This document shows positions 54,040 through 62,505 of a DNA stretch of 64,000 nucleotides, piece by piece. The DNA lies in the NCBI RefSeq assembly GCF_002954775.1, contig NZ_PJME01000012.1, positions 153,613 to 217,612 of the forward strand, written 5' to 3'. Made by a program: the position numbers and the translations under genes. The notes beneath the pieces were generated by a model. It did no database searches. It was not told the origin of the DNA and was given only the letters and a program-made list of their open reading frames with translations. Every line of letters starts with the position of its first letter. Position 1 is the first letter of the stretch. Source of the stretch: Streptomyces geranii. Its GTDB lineage: Bacteria > Actinomycetota > Actinomycetes > Streptomycetales > Streptomycetaceae.

Positions 54040-54624
54040 ATGAAGCAGCCTCTCCACCGTCGTCGGCCTACCGCGGACAACCCCCGAGTGCAGCGCACCC
54101 GCAATCGCGTTCTGGCCGTCGCGCGCGAACTGCTGCCCCAGGTCGGACCCGAAGGTCTGACCTACGCCCTGCTGGCCGGGCGAGCGGACGTCACACGCCA
54201 GACCCTCTACCGGCACTGGCCCACGCGGGCCGCCCTGCTCTTCGACCTCGTCATCGAAGGACCCGATCTCGGCGACTACCCCCAGCCCGGCAGCGACGTG
54301 GGTACGGTCGCCACCGAATGGCTCAAGAGCCTGCGCGCGGGCGTCAGCGTGCCGGCCGTACGCACCGCAGCACTGGCAGTCGCCGCTCAGGCGGACCACG
54401 ACCCGGACAGCGCCCAGGCGATGGCCCGGATCGGCGAGGACCGCCACGCCGACTTCAACAAGCTGCTGGAGCCTTCGGGCCTACGGGTCGACGAGGACGA
54501 GTTCACCCTGCTGTACGGCCCCGTTCTCGCCCGGATCTTCCTCGACCGCGGAGAGGTCACCGACGCCTTCCTGGCTTCTGTCGTGACCCACTGGCTCGTG
54601 ACTGTGGGGCGAGCCGACGGATAA
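54040..54624 (+). CDS. TetR-family transcriptional regulator
   Basis: The 194-aa protein has the HTH RNRVLAVARELLPQVGPEGLTYALLAGRADVTRQTLYRHWPTRAAL (here residues ~20-66; the recognition helix is TRQTLYRHW). The C-terminal ligand domain is typical. GGGTGG precedes the ATG. It is divergent from the alpha/beta hydrolase, with three palindromic sites between. It most probably represses both genes until the hydrolase substrate or product binds. Confidence 0.9.
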   Translation: MKQPLHRRRPTADNPRVQRTRNRVLAVARELLPQVGPEGLTYALLAGRADVTRQTLYRHWPTRAALLFDLVIEGPDLGDYPQPGSDVGTVATEWLKSLRAGVSVPAVRTAALAVAAQADHDPDSAQAMARIGEDRHADFNKLLEPSGLRVDEDEFTLLYGPVLARIFLDRGEVTDAFLASVVTHWLVTVGRADG

Positions 54625-54671
54625 CACGCATCCTTTTCAGAGGGATCATTCACCCCTGGATTCCGACATCC

Positions 54672-54696
54672 AGGGGATAGATTCCTACCCCCCACA
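54672..54696 (+). promoter_or_regulatory. Copy of the AGGGGA-N9-ACCCCYCACA palindrome (closest to consensus)
   Basis: The site reads AGGGGATAGATTCCT then ACCCCCCACA and lies 83 bp before the dienelactone-hydrolase-like gene. With the 62.8-kb and 37-kb copies it defines the consensus best. Confidence 0.65.
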
Positions 54697-54779
54697 GCGT
54701 GTAGACGTGGTCATTGCGTCGGCAGATCATGACAGACGGCACTCCATAGCGATCCGAAGCCGGGAAAGAGGCTGGCGTC

Positions 54780-55691
54780 ATGGTCGAAATCGTTTCGTTC
54801 AGGAACAAAGAAGTAGAACTCGCAGGACACCTTCACCTGCCGGACGACTTCAACGAAAGCAAGAAGTATCCGGCACTCGTGGGAATTCATCCGGCCGGAG
54901 GGGTGAAGGAACAGACCATCGGCCACTACGCCGAGCGGCTCGCCGAACAGGGATTCGTCACCGTCGTCTACGACTCCTCCTACCAGGGAGCCAGCGGAGG
55001 CGAGCCCCGCCTTCTCGAAGACCCGACCATCCGGGTGGAGGACGCCCGCTGCGCGGCCGACTTCCTCACCACCCTCCCCTTCGTCGACCCCGCGCGAATG
55101 GGCGTCTTCGGCATCTGCGCCGGAGGTGGCTACGCGCTCAGCGTGGCCCAGACCGAACGGCGCTTCAAGGCGGTGGCGACCGTGAGCGCGGCTCCGATGG
55201 GCGAAGGTTCGAGGGCCTTTCTCGGCCATCCGACACCGGTGGCGGAGCAGATCAAGTCTCTGGAAATGGTCGCCGCCCAGCGCACTGCGGAAGCGAACGG
55301 AGCGGAGCACGCGTACGCCCCGTTCGTTCCGGAGACGCTGGAGGAGATCAACGAGAACACACCGGATCTCCTCCGGGAAGGGTACGACTACTACCGGACG
55401 CCCAGAGGGCAGCACCCCAATTCAAAGGGCCGTTTCCTGCTGACCAGCATGGACCGGATGTTCGCGTTCTCGGCATTCGACCAGATTCCACAGCTGCTGA
55501 CCCAGCCGATGCTCCTCATCGCAGGCAGCAAGGCGGACACCAAGGTGTTCAGCGACCAGGCCTACGAGCTTTCCCAGGGGCCGAAGGAGCTGTTCGTCGT
55601 GGACGGGGCGACCCACATCGCCATGTACGACGTGCCTGGGTACGTGGACCAGGCGGTCAACAAGATGACGGAGTTCTTCGCCGTCCTCTAA
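54780..55691 (+). CDS. Dienelactone-hydrolase-like alpha/beta hydrolase
   Basis: The 303-aa protein has VGIHPAGGVKEQTIGHYAER, GICAGGGYAL with Cys113 as the nucleophile (as in dienelactone hydrolase, where Cys replaces Ser), an Asp in IAGSKADTKVF and His in DGATHIAMYD. Hydrolases of this type act on lactones or small esters. AGAGG lies 8 nt before the ATG. The palindrome lies upstream and an MmyB-type regulator lies ~190 bp downstream, the same layout as the flavodoxin operon. Confidence 0.88.
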   Translation: MVEIVSFRNKEVELAGHLHLPDDFNESKKYPALVGIHPAGGVKEQTIGHYAERLAEQGFVTVVYDSSYQGASGGEPRLLEDPTIRVEDARCAADFLTTLPFVDPARMGVFGICAGGGYALSVAQTERRFKAVATVSAAPMGEGSRAFLGHPTPVAEQIKSLEMVAAQRTAEANGAEHAYAPFVPETLEEINENTPDLLREGYDYYRTPRGQHPNSKGRFLLTSMDRMFAFSAFDQIPQLLTQPMLLIAGSKADTKVFSDQAYELSQGPKELFVVDGATHIAMYDVPGYVDQAVNKMTEFFAVL

Positions 55692-55705
55692 AAAGATTTC
55701 TGCGG

Positions 55706-55725
55706 CTGTCCGGGGCGGCGGACAG
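55706..55725 (+). terminator. Weak hairpin after the dienelactone-hydrolase-like gene
   Basis: CTGTCCG and CGGACAG flank a 6-nt loop 14 bp after the stop codon. The stem is only 7 bp, so this is tentative. Confidence 0.4.
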
Positions 55726-55883
55726 ATCGCCAACAGCAGCGCGCGGCCGGTCGGGCCGGTCGGCGGGTTGGCCGCTCTTCGACGAGTCCTGGCTCAGCCT
55801 CTGCGGCCAGGTTACCGACGGTCTGTGAGGAAGCCTTCTTGCGGCGACTCACCTTGCCGGGCACTTGTGCCAAGCTGTAGATC

Positions 55884-56753
55884 ATGCAGCCCAACCCGCA
55901 GCTGCACGAGCTGGGTGATTTCCTCAAGGCCCGCCGTGCCGAACTCAGCCCCTCCGAGGTCGGACTCCAAGAGGGACAACGACGGCGGGTGCCCGGCCTG
56001 CGCCGAGAGGAGGTGGCTCTCCTTGCGGCCGTCAGCCCGGAGTACTACACGCGCATCGAGCAAGGCCGCCTCCAGGCCTCCGCATCGCTCCTCAATGAAA
56101 TCGCCCAGGTCCTGCGCCTCAACCACGACCAGCACACCTACCTCTTCGAACTCGCCGCGAAGCAGACCGCTCCTCCGCCCAGGTCGGACGAGCGTCAGCA
56201 GCTGGATCCGCAACTCCGCCTCATGCTCGACGACCTTGCCCTCGCCCCTGCTGTCGTCATCGGCAGACGCACCGACATTCTGGGCTGGAACCAGCTCGCC
56301 GCCGCCCTGTGGACCGACTTCGCCCGCTACCCCGAGCAGGAACGCGTGTTCATCCGGCTGCTGTTCACCGAACCCTGGATGCGGGAGCGGTACGTGCACT
56401 GGGAGGAGATCGCCCGGATGACCATCGGGCAGGTACGCATGGAGAGCGCGCGTTTCCCGGGGGACCTCGTCCTGAACGCTCTGGTCGAGGAACTCTCCGC
56501 GGGCAGCACCCAGTTCCAGCAGTGGTGGACTCAACGGGACGTCGAAACACGAGGGAAGGGCGTCAAGGAGCTGCGTCACCCCGCGGTCGGGGAACTCACC
56601 CTCGACTGGAACACCCTCACCTGTACGACCGACCCCGAACAGCACATGCTGGTGTGGACCGCCGAACCGGGCACCCCGGCCCACGACGGACTGCGTCTGC
56701 TGGCCTCCTGGGCCGAGGACCGCAAGCGGCCCCAGTCCGGCACCGTCGCGTGA
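55884..56753 (+). CDS. XRE-family regulator with MmyB-like C-terminal domain
   Basis: The 289-aa protein carries LHELGDFLKARRAELSPSEV, RRVPGLRREEVALLAAVS and YTRIEQGRLQAS as the HTH region. VVIGRRTDILGWNQLAAAL, RMESARFPGDLVLNALVEEL and HPAVGELTLDWNTLTC form the MmyB part. It is very similar to the regulator at 39.1 kb. No SD is visible before the ATG; CAAGCT lies 7 nt upstream, so it may be leaderless. It follows the dienelactone-hydrolase-like gene and may sense that enzyme's substrate. Confidence 0.88.
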   Translation: MQPNPQLHELGDFLKARRAELSPSEVGLQEGQRRRVPGLRREEVALLAAVSPEYYTRIEQGRLQASASLLNEIAQVLRLNHDQHTYLFELAAKQTAPPPRSDERQQLDPQLRLMLDDLALAPAVVIGRRTDILGWNQLAAALWTDFARYPEQERVFIRLLFTEPWMRERYVHWEEIARMTIGQVRMESARFPGDLVLNALVEELSAGSTQFQQWWTQRDVETRGKGVKELRHPAVGELTLDWNTLTCTTDPEQHMLVWTAEPGTPAHDGLRLLASWAEDRKRPQSGTVA

Positions 56754-56995
56754 GTCGGCGCTGATTCCGGCGCTCTCCCCAGTTGCTTCGAGCCGATCCT
56801 GCGAACCGTCGTCAGCGACGGCAGTCGGTCCAGCAGTACCAGCCCCTTGCCGGCAACCTGGCAACCGCGCAGGACCGGTCAAGGTCTGTGACCAGCGATC
56901 GTGTGCGTCGTCGTCCCGTCGGTCCCGCATGCCCTGTCTTCGAGGTGCTTACGCCGCCTTGAACACAGGGCTGTTCACCTGCCCTGTCCGGTCAC

Positions 56996-57463
56996 CTAGA
57001 GCGTCGGCGCCCAGCACGGCATCTCGCCCCTCCCGGAGCGCAGGCGGATGTTCTTCATGTAGCCGTACTCATGCAGGGTCTCCGCCGCGCTCCCCCTCCC
57101 ATAGCCGCTCGCACCGACGCCGCCGAACGGTGTCCGGTGAATTCCGGTTGTAGTCGTTCACGAAGACGAAGACGAAGCCGGTCCGCAGGCCACGGCTGCC
57201 CATCAGCGCTCGCGCGGAGTTCTTGGTGAACACCGCCGCTACCAGGCCGAATTCGGTGTCGTTGGCGATCCTGATCGCCTGGTCCTCGTCGTGGAAGGGG
57301 ATGATCGAGATGGCCGGGCCGAAGATCTCCTCCTGCGCGATGCGCATGTCCGGGTGCACGTCGGCGAACAGCGTTGGCGCTGCATAGAAGGCGCCCGCAA
57401 GCTCCGGGTCGTTGTCGGCGTACACGTGAACGTGCCCAGCACTGGGCCTTCCGCTGATCCGCC
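56996..57463 (-). pseudogene. Aldehyde dehydrogenase, C-terminal fragment cut by an IS5 element
   Basis: The minus strand reads AAPTLFADVHPDMRIAQEEI, FGPAISIIPFHDEDQAI, ANDTEFGLVAAVFT and GLRTGFVFV. After a frame change it gives the GGVGASGYGRGS and EYGYMKNIRLR end of a betaine-aldehyde-dehydrogenase-like protein. The N-terminal three quarters, including the catalytic Cys, are missing, and the fragment ends at the left border of the IS element. It is a remnant. Confidence 0.75.
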
Positions 57464-57520
57464 TAGATTCTGTCTCTTTGACCGGTCAGTGACTGTGGTG
57501 AGGCTGGTTAGGCTGCTGTG

Positions 57521-57817
57521 ATGACGGACAGCGAGCTGATTGTTGACCTGCGCGGTCGGCTGATCGAGACACTCAACGACTTCTGGGACGCGGTGAGCGA
57601 GCCGTGCGGCCTGCCGGCGTGGTTCGGCCGGAACCTGGACGCGTGGTCGGACACGATCGAGACCCGGGGCATCTCTGAGGTGATCGACAGCCACGACCTT
57701 CTGACCGTGCACGTCGACCAGCGGGGTCTCTTCAATGGGGACCGGCGGGAGGCCAACGTCCTGGCCGGCATCTTTGACGGAGATCGGAACCGGCTCGTCG
57801 TCCACGCGCTGGCCTGA
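57521..57817 (+). CDS. Barstar-family protein inside the IS5 element
   Basis: The 98-aa protein has the barstar core: LPAWFGRNLDAWSDTIE (residues 31-47) aligns with barstar LPEYYGENLDALWD. The first helix region is ELIVDLRGRLIETLNDFWDA. Barstars bind and block barnase-type ribonucleases. The start could be ATG at 57521 or the GTG just before it. It lies tail to tail with the transposase, both inside the inverted repeats. No RNase gene is adjacent; its role in the element is unknown. Confidence 0.82.
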   Translation: MTDSELIVDLRGRLIETLNDFWDAVSEPCGLPAWFGRNLDAWSDTIETRGISEVIDSHDLLTVHVDQRGLFNGDRREANVLAGIFDGDRNRLVVHALA

Positions 57818-57838
57818 CGAATCCTTCGGACGCCTTGC

Positions 57839-58698
57839 TCAGCGCCGGGTCCAGATGAAGATGGCAGCAAGGTGGAGTGCGGCCTGGTACGCGATGGCGA
57901 GCTTGTCCGTCCGCATTGCGAGGCCGCGCCACTGCTTGATTCGGGCGATGCACCGCTCGACGGTATTGCGCTCCTTGTATGTCTCGGCGTCGAAGCCGGG
58001 CGGGCGACCTCCGGCGCGGCCTCGCCGCAGACGGTGGCCGATCTGGTCGGCGGGCTGCGGGATGACGGCGCGGATGCCGCGTCGACGGAGGTCGCCACGA
58101 ATCGCGCGGGAAGAGTAGGCGCGATCCGCAAGCACGGCCGCAGGGCGGGTTCTTGGCCTGCCGAGTCCGCTCCGCGGGATCCGGATTCCGGTCATGACGA
58201 CCTCGAAGGCCGGGGCATCACCGGCCTGGCCCGCGGTGACGTAGAGGGACAGAGGTCGTGCCCGGCTGTCACTGGCCAGGTGGACCTTCGTGCTCAAGCC
58301 ACCGCGGGATCGTCCGAGTGCGTGGTCCTCGGGCTCGTACCGGCCGGGCGCCCCCTTTTCCTGGCTCCGGCCGAGTGCTGGTGAGCCCGGCAGACGGTGG
58401 AGTCCACCGAGACGGTCCAGCCCACGTCGTCATCGGCGTCCGCCGCTGCAAGGACCGCCGCGAGGACCCGTTCCCATGTCCCGTCCATTGCCCACCTGAT
58501 CAGGCGTTTGTGGGCGGTCTGAAAGGGCCCGAGCTCTTCTGGCAGGTCACGCCAGGGTGAGCAGGTGCGGTACTTCCACGCGATGGCTTCCAGGGTCCGA
58601 CGGTGGTTGGCCCATCGTCGTCCACGGGGCGGATCGGCAGGCATCAGCGGCTCGATCCGGTCCCACATCGCATCGGTGATCACTAATCGGACTGACAC
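57839..58698 (-). CDS. IS5-family transposase, two frames joined by probable -1 frameshift
   Basis: The first frame (from 58698) reads MSVRLVITDAMWDRIEPLMP, WRDLPEELGPF and WTVSVDSTVCRAHQH with the first catalytic Asp. It runs out of phase after GARKRG. The second frame reads APGRYEPEDHALGRSRGGLS, TKVHLA, VLADRAYSSRAIR with the second Asp and RNTVERCIARIKQWRGLAMR with the Glu. A slippery AAAAGGGGG (complement of 58351-58359) lies at the crossover, as expected for programmed -1 frameshifting in this IS group. The DDE set is complete, so the element may be active. Confidence 0.85.
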
Positions 58699-58739
58699 AT
58701 CCGATCAACTGATCAACCCATCAAAGGGACACGCTCTAG

Positions 58740-59186
58740 GAGGCAGTCCCGCTTTGGCACGCCAGTGGTCGGCGTCGTGAGGATGGGCCAGCCGGTCAGG
58801 CGTTCAGCGCCGACACGGAATGCATCGGACAACGAAGTCTCCTCGCCGACCGCGAGCCGGCCCGGGTCGGTCCACACCACCTGAGGCAGGAGCTCCAGCT
58901 TGTCGCCTCCCCCGGTGTGCTCGATGACATCCAGCCCAAGAACGATCGGCGTCCCCGGCCACATCCGCAGGCGTCAGGAGAGGGAAGATCGCGGTCAACG
59001 GGACGTCGCTGAAGGCACCTCGCATCATGAGGTGATCATCCCTGTCTCTGAGAGCCCTCCCGCAAAGAAAGCCGACAGCTTGATGGCTGACCGGCTGGGC
59101 ACGTGGGCGTAGTTCCTTTCAGGGGACAGCTCTACCTGCATGAACTGCCGCCCTTCGGGCCTTCACCGGCCGGGCCTCTCTGCTCC
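58740..59186. other. Region flanking the IS element with a truncated unidentified frame
   Basis: On the minus strand, frames containing FSDVPLTAIFPLLTPAD and, after a frame change, PIVLGLDVIEHTGGGDKLEL and GAERLTGWPILTTPTTGVP run up to the IS border. They look like a gene interrupted by the insertion, but I do not recognise the family. About 160 bp next to the kinase gene show no gene. Confidence 0.45.
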
Positions 59187-61073
59187 TCAGCCCACCCGCT
59201 TCAGATGCAGCGTCTCGGAGTCCGGAACGGTGCCGGTGTCCTCGCGGTAGGGAGAGACGGCGAGTCCGTCGCCGCCGCGTGACAGCCGCGCGCGGTGGAG
59301 ACCGGCGGTGCGGCAGGATTTGTCTGACACCTTGCGGTCCACGTAGAGAGGGCCGTAGAGGAGATCGCGATTCTCTTCGATGGAGAACACGCTCGCGGAC
59401 CAGACACAGCGGGCACCGGAGCGCGTGTCCAGGACCACGATGCTCGCCGGATCGCTGCCGTCCGGCACGATGGTCAGATGCAGGCCCTGTGCGTTGTCCC
59501 AGGTGCCGAGGTACGCCGGGGGCACCGGCGCCAGCGCCTCGAAGTCATCGGTCAGCGTGACTTCGACTTCGTGCAGCGCGAAGTCCTCGAAATAGTGGGG
59601 CCTCAACCACTTCCAGACCACAGTGCCGTCGTCCCGGGCGGACAACGTCTGCTGATCGCCGAAGGCACAGTCCTCTGGCGAATGGGTTTTGGGTAGGACG
59701 TCGTTCACCTTCGTCTTTCCCAGGACGACCGTGTTGCCGTCGCGGGACAGTACTTGGCTCTCTCCCCAGCATGTCAGCTGTTCTTGGGAGACTACGAAGT
59801 GAACGGAACGTCCTTCCAGGGGGCTGCCGCGCGAGATCAGCTGGCCCTCCCAGGACCAGGGGCCGATCATCCAACTCCCACGCCAAGTGCCCCGCAGTGG
59901 ATCCGTGCCGTCAGCGGACCTGCCGAGGCCCAGCAGCGACGGTACGGCCAGCAGCGCGCCCACGACCGCGAGTGCCGCCGCCGAGAATGCGTAGGGCAGC
60001 CACGGTCGTCGTCTCGGCTCCGGCGCCGACCGGATACTCGGCGGGGTGATCCCGGCCTCCGGCACGTCCAGGAGGTCTCGCCGGTGGCCTTCATGGCCGG
60101 CGGTGTCGAAAACCCGTAAATCCGGGAACGTCATGGCGTGAGCCGGCACCGACACCGGGGCGAGGGGCTCGGACTCGGCGAGGTTGGCTTCGGCGTCGAG
60201 GAGGCGGGCGGCGTCGCGGCCGAGGCGGATGAGGAGTTCAGCGGGGAGCCAGGCGCGGGCCACGGCGTGTCGGGTGAGGTCGAGCAACTCCCTTACTGAT
60301 GGGCGCTGTTCGGGTTTCTTGGCCAGGCAGCGCCTCACTGGGTCGACGAGTTCGTCCGGTACGCCGGTGAGGTCGGGTTCCTCGTGGGCGATGTGGTACA
60401 TCACGTTGATCGGCTCGGAACCCTGGAATGCCAGCCGTCCGGTCGCTGCGTACGTGAGGACGGAACCGAGCGAGAAGAGGTCGCTCGCTCTGGTCACCGT
60501 CTCGCCGCGCACCTGCTCGGGGGACATGAACGCCGGAGTGCCGAGCACGGTCCCGGGCTCGGTGAGGCTGCCGCCGAGGCTCGCCGTGTAGCCGCGGGCG
60601 AGGCCGAAGTCGATGACACGGGGGCCGTCGACGGTCAGCAGGATGTTCGCCGGCTTGAGGTCCCGGTGGACCAGGCCCTCCTCATGGATCGCCTGCAGCG
60701 CGAGTGCCAGACGGTGTGCGAGGACGTGCACGGAGGCAGCCGGCAGCGGACCGAAGTCCCCGTCCACCACCTTGTCGAGCGGCGGCCCGGGGACGTAGCC
60801 GGTGGCCACCCATGGGTTCTTGGCCTCGGTGTCGGCGTCCAGCACGGGCGCGGTCCACTCGCCGCCGACCTTCCGCGCGGCGGCCACCTCGCGGGCGAAG
60901 CGCCGCCGGAACGACGGGTGCAGCGCGAAGTCGGCATGTACGAGCTTCACCGCGACCGTACGGCCGCCTTTCGAACGGGCCAGGTAGACCCTCCCCATCC
61001 CGCCCGCGCCCAGTCGGGCGATGAGGCGAAACGGGCCGATGTGCGAGGGGTCCTCGGGGACCAGTGGCTGCAT
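59187..61073 (-). CDS. Serine/threonine protein kinase, membrane-anchored
   Basis: The 628-aa protein has an N-terminal Hanks-type kinase: GAGGMGRVY (22-30), Lys43 in VAVKLV, HRDLKPANILL (Asp138, Lys140), DFGLAR (155-160) and GTPAFMSPEQVRG. A linker of ~100 residues leads to one transmembrane segment (FSAAALAVVGALLAVPSLL, ~365-385). An extracellular ~240-residue domain of two similar lipocalin-like parts follows (GTWRGSWMIGPWSWEGQL; LGTWDNAQGLHLTIVPDG), with several Cys. The outer domain may sense a small ligand. The ATG giving MQPLVPED is chosen by homology of the kinase start. Confidence 0.92.
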   Translation of the reverse strand: MQPLVPEDPSHIGPFRLIARLGAGGMGRVYLARSKGGRTVAVKLVHADFALHPSFRRRFAREVAAARKVGGEWTAPVLDADTEAKNPWVATGYVPGPPLDKVVDGDFGPLPAASVHVLAHRLALALQAIHEEGLVHRDLKPANILLTVDGPRVIDFGLARGYTASLGGSLTEPGTVLGTPAFMSPEQVRGETVTRASDLFSLGSVLTYAATGRLAFQGSEPINVMYHIAHEEPDLTGVPDELVDPVRRCLAKKPEQRPSVRELLDLTRHAVARAWLPAELLIRLGRDAARLLDAEANLAESEPLAPVSVPAHAMTFPDLRVFDTAGHEGHRRDLLDVPEAGITPPSIRSAPEPRRRPWLPYAFSAAALAVVGALLAVPSLLGLGRSADGTDPLRGTWRGSWMIGPWSWEGQLISRGSPLEGRSVHFVVSQEQLTCWGESQVLSRDGNTVVLGKTKVNDVLPKTHSPEDCAFGDQQTLSARDDGTVVWKWLRPHYFEDFALHEVEVTLTDDFEALAPVPPAYLGTWDNAQGLHLTIVPDGSDPASIVVLDTRSGARCVWSASVFSIEENRDLLYGPLYVDRKVSDKSCRTAGLHRARLSRGGDGLAVSPYREDTGTVPDSETLHLKRVG

Positions 61074-61522
61074 GGCCCCGGATCTTCGCACAGTGGTACG
61101 GGAGTTGGGTCGCCTTCATCGATTCAGGCGGAGCCCGGCACCAACGCCCCGGCCTCGGTGAAGGTCTGCCCGGGAGGGCCTCGGTATGTGCGCCGAGGAA
61201 CAGCCGGAGCGGGCCGTCGTCTCAACACCACGGTCCGCCCCTTCTATGAGCCTTGGGGCTGTCGCTCCATTCAGGGGACGGGATGAGGTGGGCATGTGCC
61301 GACTGGCTGGGCTGAGTGCCGCGGAGATCATTTCGAAATCGCCAGGTCACGCTCGGGGCTGCACCGAAATCGGCGGCCCTGAGGGCACAGGCCACGGCGA
61401 TGCCCTGCCGGGTAGCCGATTCGATCACCTGGCCGCGCCGTAACCCGCAGTTCCTGGCCGATCGTAAAGCACTTGCAGTGAGTTAAATACTTGACCTTGA
61501 TGAAGCGGCGTAATCTTCTCGG
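61074..61522. other. Intergenic region without recognised gene
   Basis: About 450 bp between the kinase start and a MarR gene. Short frames only. The last ~55 bp hold the MarR promoter with TACTTGACC and TAATCT (61511-61516), 6 nt before the ATG. Confidence 0.5.
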
Positions 61523-61978
61523 ATGACACTAAACGACGAGGCGCCCGTCGGACTCAACGCGCTGGACCGGGTGACCTGGGCGTTGCGCCGCGCGGAACTC
61601 GGGGTGCAGGCACTCAAGGAACAACGGCTGCGCCCGTTGGGTCTGGCGGCCTCGCACTACACACTCCTGATCTCGGTGCACTCCGAGCCGGGGCTCGCCG
61701 GCGCCGAACTGGCCCGTCGGCTGAACGTGACCCCTCAGGCCGTCGCCTCTCTGGTGAGTCGCCTGGAAGGCCGCGGCCAGCTCGAACGACGTGAGCATCC
61801 CCGCCACCGGCACGTACAGGAACTGCACCTCACCGATGCCGGACGGGAAGTACTGCGCGCAGCCGACCATGTGATCGCCGACATCGAGCGCCTGATCATC
61901 GACGACCTCGGTTCGGACGACACCACACGCCTGAAGGCCCTGCTCGCCCAGGTCACCAAGGCGGTTCGCGACACCTGA
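61523..61978 (+). CDS. MarR-family transcriptional regulator
   Basis: The 151-aa protein has DRVTWALRRAELGVQALKEQ and the wing-helix AELARRLNVTPQAVASLVSR with GRGQLERREHPRHRHVQELH. It is a clear paralogue of the genes at 50.4 and 62.0 kb. No SD precedes the ATG; TAATCT lies 6 nt upstream, consistent with a leaderless mRNA. The next MarR gene begins 71 bp downstream in the same direction, so this pair arose by tandem duplication. Confidence 0.9.
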   Translation: MTLNDEAPVGLNALDRVTWALRRAELGVQALKEQRLRPLGLAASHYTLLISVHSEPGLAGAELARRLNVTPQAVASLVSRLEGRGQLERREHPRHRHVQELHLTDAGREVLRAADHVIADIERLIIDDLGSDDTTRLKALLAQVTKAVRDT

Positions 61979-62000
61979 GCCCGAAGCGCTCAAGTAGTTA

Positions 62001-62042
62001 ATCTGCATCAGATGTTTGATTCTTATCCAGGTACCGTACGCT
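62001..62042 (+). promoter_or_regulatory. MarR promoter with shared motif
   Basis: The region reads CATCAGATGTTTGATTCTTA then TCCAGGTACCG and the -10-like TACGCT (62037-62042), 7 nt before the ATG. The first 20 bases match the promoter of the SDR gene at 52994 with few changes. A CTCAAGTAGTTAATC element just upstream resembles the CTCAAGATAGTTGG of that promoter. Confidence 0.55.
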
Positions 62043-62049
62043 CATCGGA

Positions 62050-62505
62050 ATGGATGAAGACGACGAACAGCCGGTCTTCGGGAGACCGCCAGACCGGGTG
62101 ACCTGGGCGTTGCGGCGGGCGGAGTGGGCGATGCAGGCACGCAAGGACCAGGAACTGCGCCCACTGGGCATCGCGGCCTCGCAGCACTGCCTGCTGATCT
62201 GCGTACACACGGCCCCCGGCCTCACCGGAGCCGAACTGGCCCGCCGTCTCAGCATCACCCCGCAGGCAGTGGCCTCTCAGGTCGCGCGCCTGGAAGAACG
62301 GGGTCAGTTGGAACGCCGTCCACACCCGCGCCACCGGCATGTGAGGGAGCTTCATCTCACGGAAGCCGGGCGGGCGGCTCTGCGCGACACCGATGCCGGG
62401 ATCATGCGGATCGAGCACCAGATCGCCGAGAAGCTGGGACCCGCGAAAACCGCACAGCTGAGGACCCTCCTCGACGAAGTGGTCGCCGCGGTCCAGGGCT
62501 TCTGA
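62050..62505 (+). CDS. MarR-family transcriptional regulator
   Basis: The 151-aa protein shows DRVTWALRRAEWAMQARKDQ and AELARRLSITPQAVASQVAR with LEERGQLERRPHPRHRHVRE. It is closer to the 50.4-kb copy than to its neighbour. The ATG lacks an SD and has TACGCT 7 nt upstream. The shared promoter motif with the SDR at 52.2-53.0 kb suggests that the SDR belongs to its regulon. Confidence 0.9.
   Translation: MDEDDEQPVFGRPPDRVTWALRRAEWAMQARKDQELRPLGIAASQHCLLICVHTAPGLTGAELARRLSITPQAVASQVARLEERGQLERRPHPRHRHVRELHLTEAGRAALRDTDAGIMRIEHQIAEKLGPAKTAQLRTLLDEVVAAVQGF

Larger units (their letters stand above)
57467..58735. mobile_element. IS5-family insertion sequence with barstar-like passenger gene
   Basis: The right end, read inward, is AGCGTGTCCCTTTGATGGG and the left end is ATTCTGTCTCTTTGACCGG. 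These are imperfect inverted repeats sharing TGTC, CTTTGA and GG. Both ends are flanked by CTAG (57463-57466 and 58736-58739), a typical IS5-type target duplication. Inside are the two-frame transposase on the minus strand and a barstar-like gene on the plus strand that starts 54 bp from the left end. The element length of ~1.27 kb exceeds the ~0.9 kb needed for the transposase alone. Confidence 0.75.

Noticed and set aside
15183..57817. Barnase-like and barstar-like genes as one toxin/antitoxin operon
   Set aside because: They are 41 kb apart and the barstar-like gene sits inside an IS element, so they do not form an operon.
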